Shown here piece after piece: positions 35,801-50,800 of a DNA stretch of 64,000 nt. The first letter of the stretch is position 1; every line of letters starts with the position of its first letter. Under the pieces are notes generated by a model. It made no database searches and was not told the DNA's origin. It saw only the letters and a program-made list of their open reading frames with translations. The position numbers were made by a program, and so were the translations under genes. Origin of the DNA: Oreocharis arfaki (lineage: Eukaryota > Chordata > Aves > Passeriformes > Paramythiidae); contig VZRR01012428.1 in the NCBI GenBank assembly GCA_013398015.1, positions 185,253 to 249,252 on the forward strand. The letters run 5' to 3'.

Positions 35801-38800
35801 ATTAGTCTGAAGTGTTTAGAAGCATTAAAACTCATTGAAAATGTGTTTCATTAAACAAAACCCCTAACTCCCTGGCTGAATCCCTTTGTGCAGATACAAT
35901 TCTACTACTACTATGAGCATTATGAATAAAGACTGCGTTTTGAGCAAAGACAAAAACTTCAACAAGTTTATTAATACCAGAACACCTAGAAAGCAAAACT
36001 CACCTGTGTCTGTAAAAGACTGAATGTCGTAGGTAAGATCAACACTTAAATTTTCAGAGTTTTCAGTTTTCTTAAACACCAACCCAATCACCCACATTGT
36101 ACGGTATTCTTCCCTGGAAAATGTTATATAAAACAGTCATGTAATACTGACAGAATTAACTAACTTAGTAAGTTATTTGCTGCAATAGACAACAGTTGTA
36201 CGTTTTAGCTCCACTAGCAATGGGAAACTAGACATTCAAAAGCAAAAACCTAAGCTAACAATATTCCCTTTCCATTCACAACATAGAAGTCATGAAACAC
36301 TACACATCTACTTCCAGCAAATAAACTACGATCATCAGTAGATTACTCCATTCAATTGTGCTCCCACATAGATCCTCTCATGCAGCTACTAGCATGAGAG
36401 TAACCAGCTGTCAACTAGCCATAGCAACTATAAAGGCACTGAAAGTAATCAGAATCTATTCCCCAACTAAGCAACTTCCATTTTGCAACCTAAATGTGTC
36501 TTTTAACACTTTAATTTCTTAGCTATAACTGATCACAGACTGCAGGTTTCAGTTAAAAATCTCCCTCTGACAGCTCCCCTTCACATGGGAAGGTGAAAAA
36601 ATGTCCTTGGTACACACTGGGAAGACAACCTTTCCTGGTAGTGTTGCTTGCATCAAGTCCTCTGAAATAAGAGCTAATTGGAGTCTCTGATTATGCAGGC
36701 AGTTGTAGCTGTAACCACCCACTAAAACACTGCTGAAGAGGTACTGCCTGCTTTCGTCCAATTTTACTCAGAGCATGCATACAACAATTATATAACCCCT
36801 AAAAAAAAAAAAAGTAGCACCACACTGTATTTAAAGCAGCTAATGTGTGGAAAAGGCTCTGTGCAAGGATAACAAGGCTTTTCACATATTCCAGTAAAGA
36901 CATTCTCACACTTCACACATAAGTATGATTCCTTACAAATTAATTACAATGCCATCTCAAAATAAAGTCTTAAAAGAGTTTTCAGCCCCCACACACCTGC
37001 AATTGCTGTTTTGAGTGGGGGAGGAAGGAGTGGCAGAGGGAAGAAGTAGTCAAAAAACATCTAAAATCCGCAGCAATCTGAAGTACTTGATATTCTCTCC
37101 ACTGTTTCCACAACCTGACAAATTCTAACAGTTATTATGATTTCAGCGATATTCATCCCAGCCGCTAAATTTTGTAAAATTAAATGAACTTGGTTACTCA
37201 AGAGCTCCTTTCTACAGTGCCTGATGTTCTCCCAGATTCTCAGTGCTTCTTCACAATTAAAACGGCATCAACTAAGTAGCAGTAACTTATACAGGCTGGC
37301 AAGAAATTATGCAATTAATAGTTATTAACAAAATACATTTCCCCTTATTTTCTGATTTAGAAACATTTTTATAAAGAATTAAAGAGCACCCAATTTCAAA
37401 AATAGTACTTAAGAAGAGCTGAATATTGTTTGTTTGCCCTGAGGTACTGTCATTAAAAAATAATCCTTTTAAGATTCTATAAAAATGTCCATTTATTTAT
37501 TAATGAAACAGTATTTTAGTTAGCTTCTCCCTACTAAATGAAGAAAATGGGTTTGCTTACTTGTCAGGATTCTCCTTGGGTGCTGGGAATGACTGTGGAT
37601 TCACATGAGCCAGTGTAATGAATTCATTCTTCTCCAGGTTTCCGACTAGAATACGGATTTTTGATTCCACCAAGCCCACCCTGTATAAATGTCATTTATT
37701 AACAAGATCTCATTAACAGGAAATAATAGAAGTATCTAACATCATATATCAGGATAAAATCCTCAACATTCTCCTTATATTAATACTTGAGACTACTAAT
37801 GAATTAGTGCACGTCAGATTAATTCAGATCAATAATTTCAGTTAAGGCATTACAAAACCTGACACAGGGGAGGCTTAAGAATACCCTGCAGCTCTCTCTG
37901 TGGCCTGATTTTACAAATGGAATTAAACACAAGACATTACACACCAGATAAAAGGCAGTCAGAAGGAACCACCACATATTTATCCAATATTCTTTTGGCT
38001 TCAGATGATGAATTTTAGAGGTGAAGAAATTCCCACTACCTGCCAATCTTAAAATTTCACTAATAAAAGAGATCAGAAACGTGGGAAAGGGGAATTTTTA
38101 TTTTGAAAAACAGCATTTCAAGTGACGAAAAACATACCTCCTCACACTGCTTATTAAAAAAAGCACACAAGGCATTTGTGAAGTAAACCTGACAGTGCTG
38201 TTAAGGAGAAATTCAAGCAACAGCCTTTACTCCCCAGTTTTTCATTTTAATTTTCTTTTTTTTTTCCCAAAACTCTACGATCTGTATCCATTTAATTTTG
38301 AAACACTGAAGCTCTACTTCCTTTCATTAAGAAGACACCTGATACACTAGATACTCCCTCGTGTCCAAGGCTGATGGGGGGGGAGGGGAGGGAGGGAGAT
38401 GTTCTTTTTGTTGTTTGGTGGGGAGGTTTTTTTGTTTTGATTTGGTACTTTAAATCTCAAGGTTTACTCACCATTCTAGTCGCTGTTTTTCTGTCGGTGC
38501 GCTTGCTAGAAGTACAATATAATGCCTTTGGAGATAAAGACAATATGCTATTCTATATATATTTCTAAAACTAGACATTCAAACCTTAATACTAAAACTC
38601 TGCAGTAAATTCTACATTGTAAAATACAGATTATTATCTCAAGTATATATCGTACATTAAATTAAGTTTTGCTAAGTAGAAAAAGGGGCTATGTCCCAAC
38701 TGTGTGACTAACAGATTTTGAAACATTTTGGAGTTTAGGGACATTTACAACTCCGCTGTAACACCAGTAACACCAATAAAAGGTTAGGAATGTAGCACTG

Positions 38801-41800
38801 GTTGAAATACTTCAACACCTGATGAGATTAGGGATTTAACTGCCTACGAATCAAGAAAAAATAGTTATTCCCAACTACCTTTACATGTCAGCTGTCTTAG
38901 TTGCAACATTATTTCTGAATAGTGAGAGCAGTGGTTAGCACACATGCATTTGTTCAAAATCTGAAATAACACTATGAAATGTGGTTTAAAAAATTTATCT
39001 CTATTTTGGAATTCCCTGAAGACACTTATCTGAAATTTCATAAGGAATGTTTCCTCCGATGGTAATTCTTAACCTCTCAATTATATTCAAGGATATTCAG
39101 TGTATACCCACTGTAACTAGATTTCAAAAAGACAGTATACAAAACAAGAATGGTATTTTAAACAAAGAAGCCCAAGGACAGCAGAATGGGAAAATATTAG
39201 TTTTAACTTGAGTTCCTAATGAGGGAGCTGAGGCAATCTCACATGCTTTTACAGCCAGGTTTTTCAGCAGCTCAACTGGGAAGTCTTTAACATCCTAAGT
39301 CATCCAACGCCACACTACTCTATACTGATACGGCATGTTTAGGTACCTTCACAGCAGGATTTAAAGATTCAAAGTAGTAACATGAGAGACCCTAACATAC
39401 AGCTCATAGAAAGGAAAGCAAAGTCAGTGACGCTGGAAAACCGTGGTGCACAGTCCTCTGGTGCCACAGGCCTTCAAATCTCAACAGTGAATCCAAATCT
39501 GTACTTATCTTTACGTGGCAAAAGACAAAATACTACAACCTTCTGATTTCAGTCAGAGAATGTCAGTGAAACAAGAGAACTGCAAGGGAGATATTTGGAG
39601 AAACTTCTTCCCTGTTCTGAACAATATAGAGATTAAATAACCTATTCATTCTGCATTTTGGCAGAATTGACTGCTTCACAGAAAAATGTCATGGATCTTT
39701 TAACTCCATATGAGAAGTTACTAATTACTAATACTCATTTATTCTAAGGAGTGCTACACTTTCAGTAAGATTCCTACATCACACATATCACACACTTGCA
39801 GAATGTTTCATTCAGAAGAAATGACAATGTTTAACCTTTTTGATATTTTTAACCAAGTTTGAATCATAAAAGACAAATCTCAAACATGCAAATATTTCAA
39901 GAAACCAATTTTCCAGTTACTTATTAAAATCAGCTCTTTGAAACAAACTTCTGAAGAATCATGTAACAAAAAAAGTAATCTGGCTATGTCTAAAAGCCTC
40001 AACTATCTGGTAAGCACCTAGGAAAAACCCTAAGCCTTATTTATGAAAAAAATAAGTAATGATTAATTATTTTTGCTCAGGTAGTGTTCGCTGAAAAAGA
40101 AGACGTAAAGGACCCAGTTTCTCCCCACTCACTTACCAGCCGTTAGTGCTGAGAGGGAATCATTCACTAGAAATTTCCTACTACCATTTTCAATAAAATT
40201 AAATAGTAGAAGCTGTTAAAAATTTAGTTATCCTTAGTTTTAAGAGTCCAAGGTCTCACTGCTAAATTTTGCTAAGACATGATTTGTTGCCAGTGCCTCA
40301 GTCATAATTTTATCACAAAGCACGTGTGTAATTCAGAAGGATCTATCACTACATTATAAAGAAAAAGTGCTCTTAGCTTAAGCTTCTACCTCTCAATGGT
40401 GACCTTTAGATTCTGGGTATTATTCTGAAGTATATTGGTTTGGGGTTTTGTTTGTTTGGGGGCTTGGAGGTTTTCTCACTGTCTTCCTTTCAGCATTTTT
40501 TTTTCAAAAAAATAACCTAAAGTAAATAGTATGGAATTGTAATGCATCATTAACACAAAAAAACTCACCCAAATTAGAGTCATACTACTTTCTGTGGAAA
40601 AAAAATACCCAACCAACCAAAAAAACTCCCACCAAACAAATAAACAAACCCCAAATAAACAAAAAAAAAAACCCACCCCAAAACCAACTGAGAACACCTG
40701 AACATGTTAATTTCGATTTTTCTTTATTGTATGCCTGGGAATTATACTTTTATCCAGTACTTTAAAGTCCTATGAAGCCAATAGACCTTTTAAAAAGGTA
40801 GATTTATATTGTACTTATTTAGCAGAATTATCTCTTATAATGACATAGAAAGAATATGCTAGAGCTCATTAAATGAGTGCTATTTCTCTCAAAACACTGC
40901 TCTCTTGGTCTTAAGCTATAACCATTTCATTTCTCACACAACACTTCAAACTCATAGCCATTTGACATTCTTGTCACTTCCCTATAAAACACCATATCTA
41001 TATGTTCTTTGTTGCTGCTTCCCCCTCCTTTTGAAAAATTTACATCTACACGAAGGGCAGATAATACGAGCTGTAACTCCCTAACTCCAAGTAATTGCTG
41101 ACATTTACAAAGTAAAAAAAAATAATTAACTAAAAGCAGATTTCCTAATTTTCCTAATTTCTAATCTGCTCCTACCATGCAGGTATGCAGTAGCCTCTAG
41201 ATTTCCTTAGCCACGTATCATTTAGGTTTATTTTTAACATAGACAGCAAGTCAAAAGTGACTACGAACAATAGATATTTAGCAACTAATTGCTATTGGGA
41301 GTGACAGATTGCTGAAGCTATATTTTCAGAGATTAAAAGAAATGTTTGTCTCAGAGCATTCTCTTATCTGAGAATATGAGCATTATACACTGCTATGAAT
41401 TCAGCACAACGTGCCAAGGCATCTACAATTTAAACAGGAGAAGAGTGTGAAGAGGGGAAAAAAACTTCAATACATCTAGCCTTCAGGTGGAGATCTAACC
41501 AAGAGAGGCACATTTACTGCATATGGATGACTGCATACATTTACTTTGTAAAGGCTACTAACCAAAATTTTAAAATTAACCTACTAAGGAAAAACAGAGA
41601 AAATCCTAGGTAATTTAAATTAAAGCAGGCTCCATAATACCATTCCACAGTTAAAAAAGTAAAATTAGACCAAAGATACCATGTGCAAAACGGAAAACCT
41701 GTGTATATAATGTTGAGCAAGAGAAGCTTTTATTGCTACAACTGGTAAAACTGCTAAAGCTGGTACACAAAAAACCTAAACATTAAAATGGTGATTATTT

Positions 41801-44800
41801 CAAATGACATTAAATGCTTCCTATTTTTTCCTATTTTTGAAAGAAACAAAGAAAATGTACTAAGGAACTTACTAGCAACCTGTTGAGCAGAAACTGATTT
41901 GTCTGCAGCCCATTTTTTACTTCAAAAAATAATATAATTTAACAGTGCTCTTTTAAATGTTTTCAATCTTAAGTTCCAAGGAACAACAAAAGCCATCCAA
42001 ATGTTTTAAAGCTTTTATCATGCAAAAGGTATAGAAACAAAACACAGACACATTATGAAGGTCATCAGTCTCTTTTAATGGGGGAACTGTATATTTCAAT
42101 CTTGTTTAGATTAGTACAAAACCAACCAACCACCCAACACAAACATGTGTAATATATATTTGATCTTGATTCAAGAAAAATGGGTCTCCAATTTCAACTG
42201 AGGGCAAAGAAGATGTAGTCCGTATTTTAATAATCGATATTTATTATAAAAATACAACTTTCAGCAAGTCCGTATACATTTAACAAGCTTCTGCCCCACA
42301 AGCATACTACTAGAAACCCTATAAGTGTGAAATTTCAGTATTTCCCTTAGAGACATTACAAAATTAGAAAAGCTAGATGTAAGTTAATAAAGATCCAAGA
42401 GCCTGAAGCTTTAATGAAAAAAAATCTAATAATAACTAGTACAACTGGTAATTAGTCAACACAATTGCAAAAATATCTTTTATTATCAGAGTAAACTGTT
42501 GACTATATTGACAGAAAAAAAATACAGTTTCAAGTACTTATTCATCTTAAATACTGACCTTCAGAATAAGTTCTTTCAACATCTTTTTTCCTGGGAAGAC
42601 CCATTTTTAGAATGCTTACTGACAGCACTAAAGAACATTTCTATTAGTCAAACCAGATGACACATCTTCAATGTTATTGGTAGCATACCAATTCTAGAGT
42701 TAACTGGTGACATTCTAAATATCTGCTCGGGGACTAAAAGGCTCCTGAAATACAGGTTTAAGACACAAAAAAGTACCTGAGGAGATTACTCACTAAGAGA
42801 AAGGACAGTAGAGCATTCACTCTCCCACTCTATAGAAAAATCCTAACAGAACACTTTCTGGATATGTAATGTATGTATATTTATGATCCTGTGCTACAGA
42901 GCATTATTAGGTAGTTCAACTGATAAACTTAAAATATTCTGCCATGCCATAAAATACATACTTGTACTTCTGAAAGAAGTTTGGAGCTTCAAAAAGTTTG
43001 GACCACTCTGCCTTACTCAGCAAAATTTCATCTGTGATAGCAAGACCTAAATTATAAAAAAAAGAAAAATTTAAACTTTTTTTTTTAAATACAGTTTAGT
43101 ATCCAGAGTAAAGACAGTTTATTAACTTAGCAAAGACTACTACAAATTATTTCCTTCCTTCAAATTCATAGCAATTTATCAAGAAGATTTATAATTCAGT
43201 CATAGTTTAATTGGTCATTAAACAAATATTATTAAAAAACCTCAATCTGTGTAGAATTGTATGTTAATTGATGAGACTGGTTATTTCACATATTTTTACT
43301 CCGTGTTGTAACATAGCTCCATTTAGTTTTTAGCACATGCCACAGTAGTTATTCAGTTCAAAGACAACAGATCTTTTTCCTTATAGTATTCGTATCACCT
43401 CCTGTGCAACGCATTTTACAAAGCAAAGAAACAGTGAGACAATAAGGTACTGCTCTGTCTGAGAAAGCTACTTGTAGCTGCTCCCTGCGTTAAGTCTACT
43501 TCTTGCTTTGATAACATCTTCTCTTATCTGCTGTAACTATTCAAGCACATTATTTGGATAAATCCAGAAGACTTATCTTCAAGAGAGTATACTGCCTTAT
43601 ACTAGGCCTAGAAACAGGCATCAAGCGGAACTACTACTGCTAATCTTTCATGTAACATGACACAATCTAAGCCACTAAAATAAAGTTATTATACCATTAG
43701 CTCTAATTTTCAGAGCACAAGGCATTCTATTTCATTACCCTCAGTTTCTAAGAGTGAAGGACAGACCTGTAGAAGTATCCACTAAACCTGCAGTGCTGAG
43801 CAACATTAAGCATAACAGGCCAAGTTCTACCTCCCTCAAAACAGTCTTGTGTCAATACGCTTTTTAATATCCACCCACCTCCCCCCTTCAAACCATACCC
43901 ACAACGAAACTATTTAAAACCTCTCTGAAAATGTTTATATAGAAAGCATAAGATAATACTTACCTTGCTTAAATTCCTCAACCATGACCATCCGTGTGGA
44001 AACGGACACATTGTACGTAGAGTTCTGCTGTGGGTATGCTGGTGTAATTATAGGCATAAGATGGTACCTATCACTGGGGTTTACCTATATATAACAACAG
44101 CCAATCAGTTTTCTTCAAGCATACACATCAGTTAACAAATTTGGATTTCTCCCTTTACTACAACCAAGTCTTAAGTTCTAAGAGACCCTAGTTTGCAGAC
44201 CAAGAGCTCAGAGAAAGTTTAGAAAACAAGAACAATGCTTTCACAAAGGATATCTTTCTGAATGACAGTAATGTGGGAGGGCTGTAACCTGTCAGCACAT
44301 CAAGATCAAGTTGCGGGCATTTCCAAAGCCAGAAATGCCAACCGAACAGGACAATTTCCCTCTTTAATAGAAATTAGTTTGTGATAACATGAAACCAAGG
44401 ACACCTCATCACCGTATGAGCACCTTCTGCAGAATGACTGTCTTCAGACCTTGTGAAAGGTATTTTATACTTTATTTCTGTAACACTTCTGAAAACTAAG
44501 AGCCATTTTAAGAAAAGAGGCTCTATGCAACCTGACAGAAGCATCACTTGCATTAACGTACTTTTATTTAACAGCAGACAGGGTAACAAAAAAGAAGGGA
44601 CACAACATACACACGCAAAATACATTAAAATATTATTAGGGTAACAATCTTGTAGAAGGTAAATAAAAGATAAACCCCTGCCATTACCTTAACCCACTTT
44701 GATTAGCTGCTACAACACAGACAGTTCCCATCACACACTGACTTCAAACCTCCTATCTTAGGAATAACAGACTCAAGAACACGTTTTCAACTTTCACATA

Positions 44801-47800
44801 TTTAAATGTGAACTTTTGTCAATCAGAAAAAACAGATTTGAAGTACAAAAGGAAATACAACTCAACCTCTGAAGCTTACACTATTCATCAAAAGAAAGAT
44901 GAGTTGAATATCAACTGTTCTATGATTGACAAAATCGCATTGAGCACACTCATATTATGCCCTACTGAAAGCTCACAAAGGGAGCCATGCATTTGCTGCA
45001 AGCTGTTTCACTGACTGCCTGAAGGACATTAATGTCCAATGTCCTTAATGTAAGTGCTACAAAGATGGAGATTAAGTATTATAAACAATATACGAAACAA
45101 CTAAAAGACTTCAAGTTATGATCTTCTTTGGTGCAAGACGAAAGGACACTTCACTACAACTATATCGAACCAAGCTTATACAGCTGTGACTTGCACTGAA
45201 GTCAACTCAAGATACTTGCAAAAGTAACAGGCTTTAAATCACAAGCAAACTATTTTAAGATTAGCAAACTTTCCAAAAATGCATTTCTTTAAGACATGCA
45301 ACTCTTTATGCTGAATTTTTATTAATATCACTTATTGCAAAAATTGGGAAAAGAAGTACATCGTTCAGCAAGTGTGCTTCAAGAGGTCAATTCAAAACAT
45401 TAGGGTAACTTTGTTCTATACTCAGGAGAATTAGAAGTTACTTATGAAGATATAACAGCACAACATTAGTTCAATAAACCCAAAATGAAGATCACCTAGG
45501 ATTTTTTTAAGCAACTGAATTTATTGTACAGTGTGACTTAGAGGGGAAAAAATAACACACTAACCCTTGGGTCCCATACAGGCAAATTTAGATTGCATTC
45601 TTCTGGCTGTTTCAATAGCACTGGATTTGGCCATTCCCTGTTCAAAAAGATTGTAGCACTGAATAAGACTATTGGATTTAACCATGTATGTTCAACAAAC
45701 AATACTTTTGAATGCGATCCTTCTTAACTCTGCTCTCAAGGTAAAGCACCATTTCCTCAAAAATAAGCTGGTCTAATCGGAGTTGTTTAAATAAGCTGTA
45801 TTGCTGAACTACAATACAACAGCAATTAGCTTCTCCAGGGCATCAAAACAAGGACTTGTCTGTAGTCTTGGAGGTTTACAACCACTGGTTTAGGTAACTA
45901 ATTTAAACTCCTCTAAATTCTTCCTGAAACATACCAATCAAAGAGAAAGTCCTCTGTGAAGACTGACATTGGGTCCATCTTCAAGCTAGCTGTTTCATGG
46001 ACAAACTACAGAACAAACAGCCAGCACAATAACAGCATACAGCATCATTACAAACCATATGTATTAAAACAAAATTATAATCAAGAGAGAAAGATACCTT
46101 GTTGAATGAAATACTAAAAGTTATCTTCCTATAAAGAGCAGAAGTTAGTTAATCTGTTGGAATTCGCACATTAATGCTCCTATGCTAGGCATGTACAAAA
46201 TGGAGAGAAGTCCAAGAAACCCATTAAACAGAGATTGCAACCAATTCCCCTCTATTAGCTTAGCGTGGCAAAATATTACTAAACGCTACATACCTCAAGG
46301 AGGCTATAAAGCCTATGAATGCAAGGCAGTGAAAGTGTGCAAGTTATCTTCACATTAAGAAGAAAAGACACTATACTTGAAGTAAAGTAACACCTTGGTA
46401 AATGATTCTTAAAATCTGTCAGTGTCACATGAAGAATATAGGTATCTAGACATGGTCTTTCAAGAAAAACAGTATTCATTTGTAATCTGCAAAGTTCACT
46501 TTTGTCCCATTTGTTCTAAATTTACTTGGAATGTCCCCATCAGAGTTATTCAAACCATCTTTTTGAGCTAACTAGCTCAAGGGTATGAAACAGCATGTAA
46601 TTCTGAAACACCTACCACTCCACACTGACAAGATTAAAACCCGTATTTTTGCCACTGGCTCTCTTAAATTGCATTTAAGCTATGTGCCTAAACCAGATAC
46701 TGGCATACCTCCTTTATCCATTATCCCAGCATCTGAATGTTAAAAGACTTTTAAATTTTGCAGTACCTACTACTATTTTCTACTATAAAACTATTTTATC
46801 TGAAGAATATTGTTGAGTAACAAAAAAATACCTGAGAAAATTTTAATTAAGAACTGGATGGTTTTGGTTCGCATACTTTAAAAACATGACATGTTGGATG
46901 ACTTATTGAAAAACTAAGCTGAAACTTTCTGGTGGCAAGAACAATGCTTCTAATTTAACTTAATCTGGTAACAGCTGAAAATGGTATCATAAAAACAGGA
47001 CTAAAATTTTGTGTCTACAAACAATTTTATTTTAGTTTAATCTAAATTAAAAACAAAGAAACAAAAAAAAAAACCAAACAAAAAAAAAACCAAAAACATA
47101 CCATTTAGAAAATACCAAGAAAAATTTATGTACAAGAGTTGATGCTATTGCATTTGGATAAAGCTGGCAAGTTCTTGCTACTAGCATAGCCCAGGAAACA
47201 CCTCCAAGGAAACCTAGTATATTGGAATAGATGTTGTGGCCTGTGGATTGAGAAGGAAAGAGACAAAAGGAGAGAGGTATCAGTAACCAGAAGAGGCAGT
47301 GAAAACTTCACAAGTTTTGGAATAAAACTGCTTACGTTTTGCCCACAATTTGATAGCTCTCAGTGTTAACCTGAAGTTGTCAATGTTTGGTACTAGATGC
47401 AGAATTTCATCGGTTACCCGGCAACCTGCAAAAGAAAGAATCAGTTACAGTTGCTGCCTCCAAAGTTTTTAGCTTGCTTATCCTCCTTCACCTTCAAAAC
47501 TACCAAACTTTTTAGATGAGCCTGCTGGAAACTCATTTCATATTCTGATCACTTTTGTTTTCAATCAGAAAGCTTAACATATTTTCATGTGCCTTTTTTC
47601 ATTTTTAGTGTTGTATAGCAGACTCAGCCAATTCACGAGTGCATGACTACAGTTTTGGACTGCTACTTGATTCTTTGCTATTAATGGATTATATAAACTG
47701 TTGAAGAAACAAGCAAGTTCTGCTGCTATGTGCATACATGCAGTATATCATGGAATGTGCAGGCAAACTAAAAAAATTGTAAGTCTTCATGAACCTACAG

Positions 47801-50800
47801 AAAACCTGACAGTCAGCCCAAAGCTTTGAATTTTTAAGAGCAGGCTAAAAAGACTAATTTTTAAACATACTAGCTGTATCGCTACTTTGATGGGGTATTT
47901 TCAGACTGTAACATTATAGATAGGAATATTAACTGCTTGATTTTAGGGCATTTGTAATAAAGAGTAAGTAGTACTCCATTGTTACTAAGTAGTTGCAGAG
48001 AGCTGTTTGCAAGAAATAGTATTATCTAAGACTACTTTCAAAGTAAGAGGCAACTATAGATTCTAGAGATTGCACAGATGAGAATTCCACAAAACAGTTT
48101 AAGTAGCTGTGATAATTTCAATTATCAAATTTTTAGCTTGTGCCAACAATCAGTGCTCCTCATGCAAACATGCTCCTCTTCCCCATCAAGCCACAGCCAG
48201 GCTGAAGCCCCTACCATCCTGAACACAAATAATCTTTTTTTAAACTAAGGTATTAGAGAGAAGTTAAGGGTTACAAGCTAGTAAGCTACTAAAGACCTGA
48301 CCTCAAACTGACAGCATTTGGATATCTCCAATTTATCACTGAAGCAATTTCACGGTTGTTTATGCAAACACAAATTAAAAAACAAACACATATCTTTATT
48401 TACAGAAATACGTAATGCTCCACAAAAAAGTCTTGCAAGTCCCATTAATTTCTAGAACCATATACCAACCAAAGAAGAGAAAAAAATCATAAGCAGTCTG
48501 GCCAACAAGACACACAACCCTTCTCTCCAGAAAGATATATAAAACTGGCTATAACTTTATTTCTAGATATGAAGTTGCTGTATTTTCAGTCAAATCCACA
48601 ACTACTGTATCAAAGAACCTAGGATAATTACTTCAAGATTAGACAAGTTAATATACAAAACAGTATATACATACCATTAAGACTTCGTATGCATCTAATG
48701 TCTAAATTTTTAAGTAGGCTGTCGTCTCGTAGATCTAAGTCCTCAGGAATAGTTTGCAGTGCTAATCTTGCAAACAAAATATCAATCTTAAGAACAAAAA
48801 AAAAGAGGTAAGATATTAGAAAACTGTTTTCTTCTGTAGAATTCCGTAAGTAATTTTCATCACATTTACTAACAGTAGTCTTCCTAGTACAAAGAATCCC
48901 TTCAAAAAATACATACTAATATCCTTCACAGACACTAAAAGAAACACTTTCAGATGCTTCATCTCTCTTACAGCACCTTTTCCAAGAGGATAAAATACAC
49001 ATTCAGACTGATATAGAACCAGCACACACACAAAAACTATGCTGACTGCCAATGTAAATAAAAATCATCTGGGAACAAGCATCACCTCTAGGTCCAGAAT
49101 ACAAAATCCTATCAACATCAGAAGAAGCCATGAAAACATTAATCCTGGTTTTAACCTAAATATTCTCAAATATTCTAGAGAAGACTGAGGGGAGTCATCA
49201 CTGCTTCCACTCATAAAGATGTTGAAGACCATAAATGGGCAGGTACTGATCTCTTCACTCTCATAACCAGAGACAGGACTCAAGGAAACAGCACGAAGCT
49301 GAGCCATGGGAGGCTTAGGTTACACATCAGGGGAAGTTGTTTTACCCAGAGGGTGGCTGGGCACTGGAACAGGCCCCCCAGGCCAGTGATGTCAGCCCCA
49401 AGCCTGGCAAGAGTTCAAGAAGCATTTGGAGAACACTCTCAAGCACATGGTGTGATTCTCAGGATGTCCTACACAGGGCTAGGAGCTGGACTTCGTTGAT
49501 CATGATGGGTCCCTTCCAACTATGACTCCATGAAAATTACCATGGAATAAGAGAAAGTATAGAAAGATTCCGAAAATTCAGCAAGCTGCTGAGCAAGCGT
49601 ATACATTTTGAAACTATGTCCAATTTCTTCATTATTACTTCTGCAATACTTAAATGTAACAGTTTTTCTAGGCCAAGAACATCTATTCAGCACTGAGCTA
49701 GAGTTCCACATTGCCCTGTACACAAGGACATCACAGAGTGGAGAAGTCAGTTTGCCTTTCCATCAGTCAGTTGATGAGAATATCAAGTAGCCTTGATATT
49801 CAGCTACTTATCAACATATCAGCAGCCTTTCTGCAAGGCAACAAAGGCACTTCACTAAATGAAGCTTTTTATCAAACTGGTTATCTCTTGACCTATGAAA
49901 CGATGAAATACCTAGTACTACCGCACCAAAACCAAAGCTGGTTTAGTTACATCAAAATTATTTCAGATAAAGTGAAGCTGAAGACATCTTAAAGACTTTT
50001 TGTAGGTACTCAAAACTTTGCATTCATCCGTTTTAAACTATGAAGGACTTCTCCACAGAAAAGTATTTCCAAGTATTCAGGGCATTTTGTATTTCAAAGT
50101 CCTTAATAGCTGGTCTTATCAACAATCTGTATTGCATATAGAAATTCCTACTTCAGTCAAAAGCACTACTTCTCAGTGTAAACCAACTTCAAGTTCAAAC
50201 TTAACTTCAGCTTAAAGTTCTGCTCTGATCTCTAGAAGGTCTAGCGCTGCTAAAGAGTCAAAGCTCATTGACATTTATTTTCAAATAAAGAAATTAATAG
50301 TCTGTCCTATGTAACTGGGGGAGAGGTAGCTGGCAATCAAATACAAAGTACTGTATAGGAAGAACAAAAAAATGAAGAAAGTTGTTTATTTTAAACAAGA
50401 ACATAAAATGTGCAGGAAGAAACTTATTGCCAGAAATTTCTTAAGTTTTAATAACAGGATCACCACAAAATTAAAGTCCTTTTCCTCAGTTCTAACTTCT
50501 GGCATGTTTTGCCTAGGTTAGCAAAAGGAAAATCAAATTAAAATCTTTTGATACTGACATAGTTGGGCACAAACACAACTATCAGAAACTGTGGTCCAAC
50601 AACACTGGTAATATACAAAGAGTGTGCTTATGATATAAGAAAAAGAACTCTCATGCACTGTCAGCAACATGAGTAAAGTCTCAGCAATAAACCAAAGACC
50701 ATCATAAACTACTATATTGGAACCAGATGCTACTTCTTTTAGAGCAAACAGTCCCTCTTTTTTCCCCTATTTGGTCTTGTATTTTGAATTTCATTTTTTA

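Noticed and set aside
35864..36003. Extension of exon 15 into intron 15
   Set aside because: The consensus donor gtgagt and the next exon in correct phase show this is intron; the extension is hydrophobic and unrelated to PAP.
40476..40697. Hydrophobic 73-codon minus-strand frame
   Set aside because: Same artefact: the reverse complement of an A/C-rich tract in intron 12.
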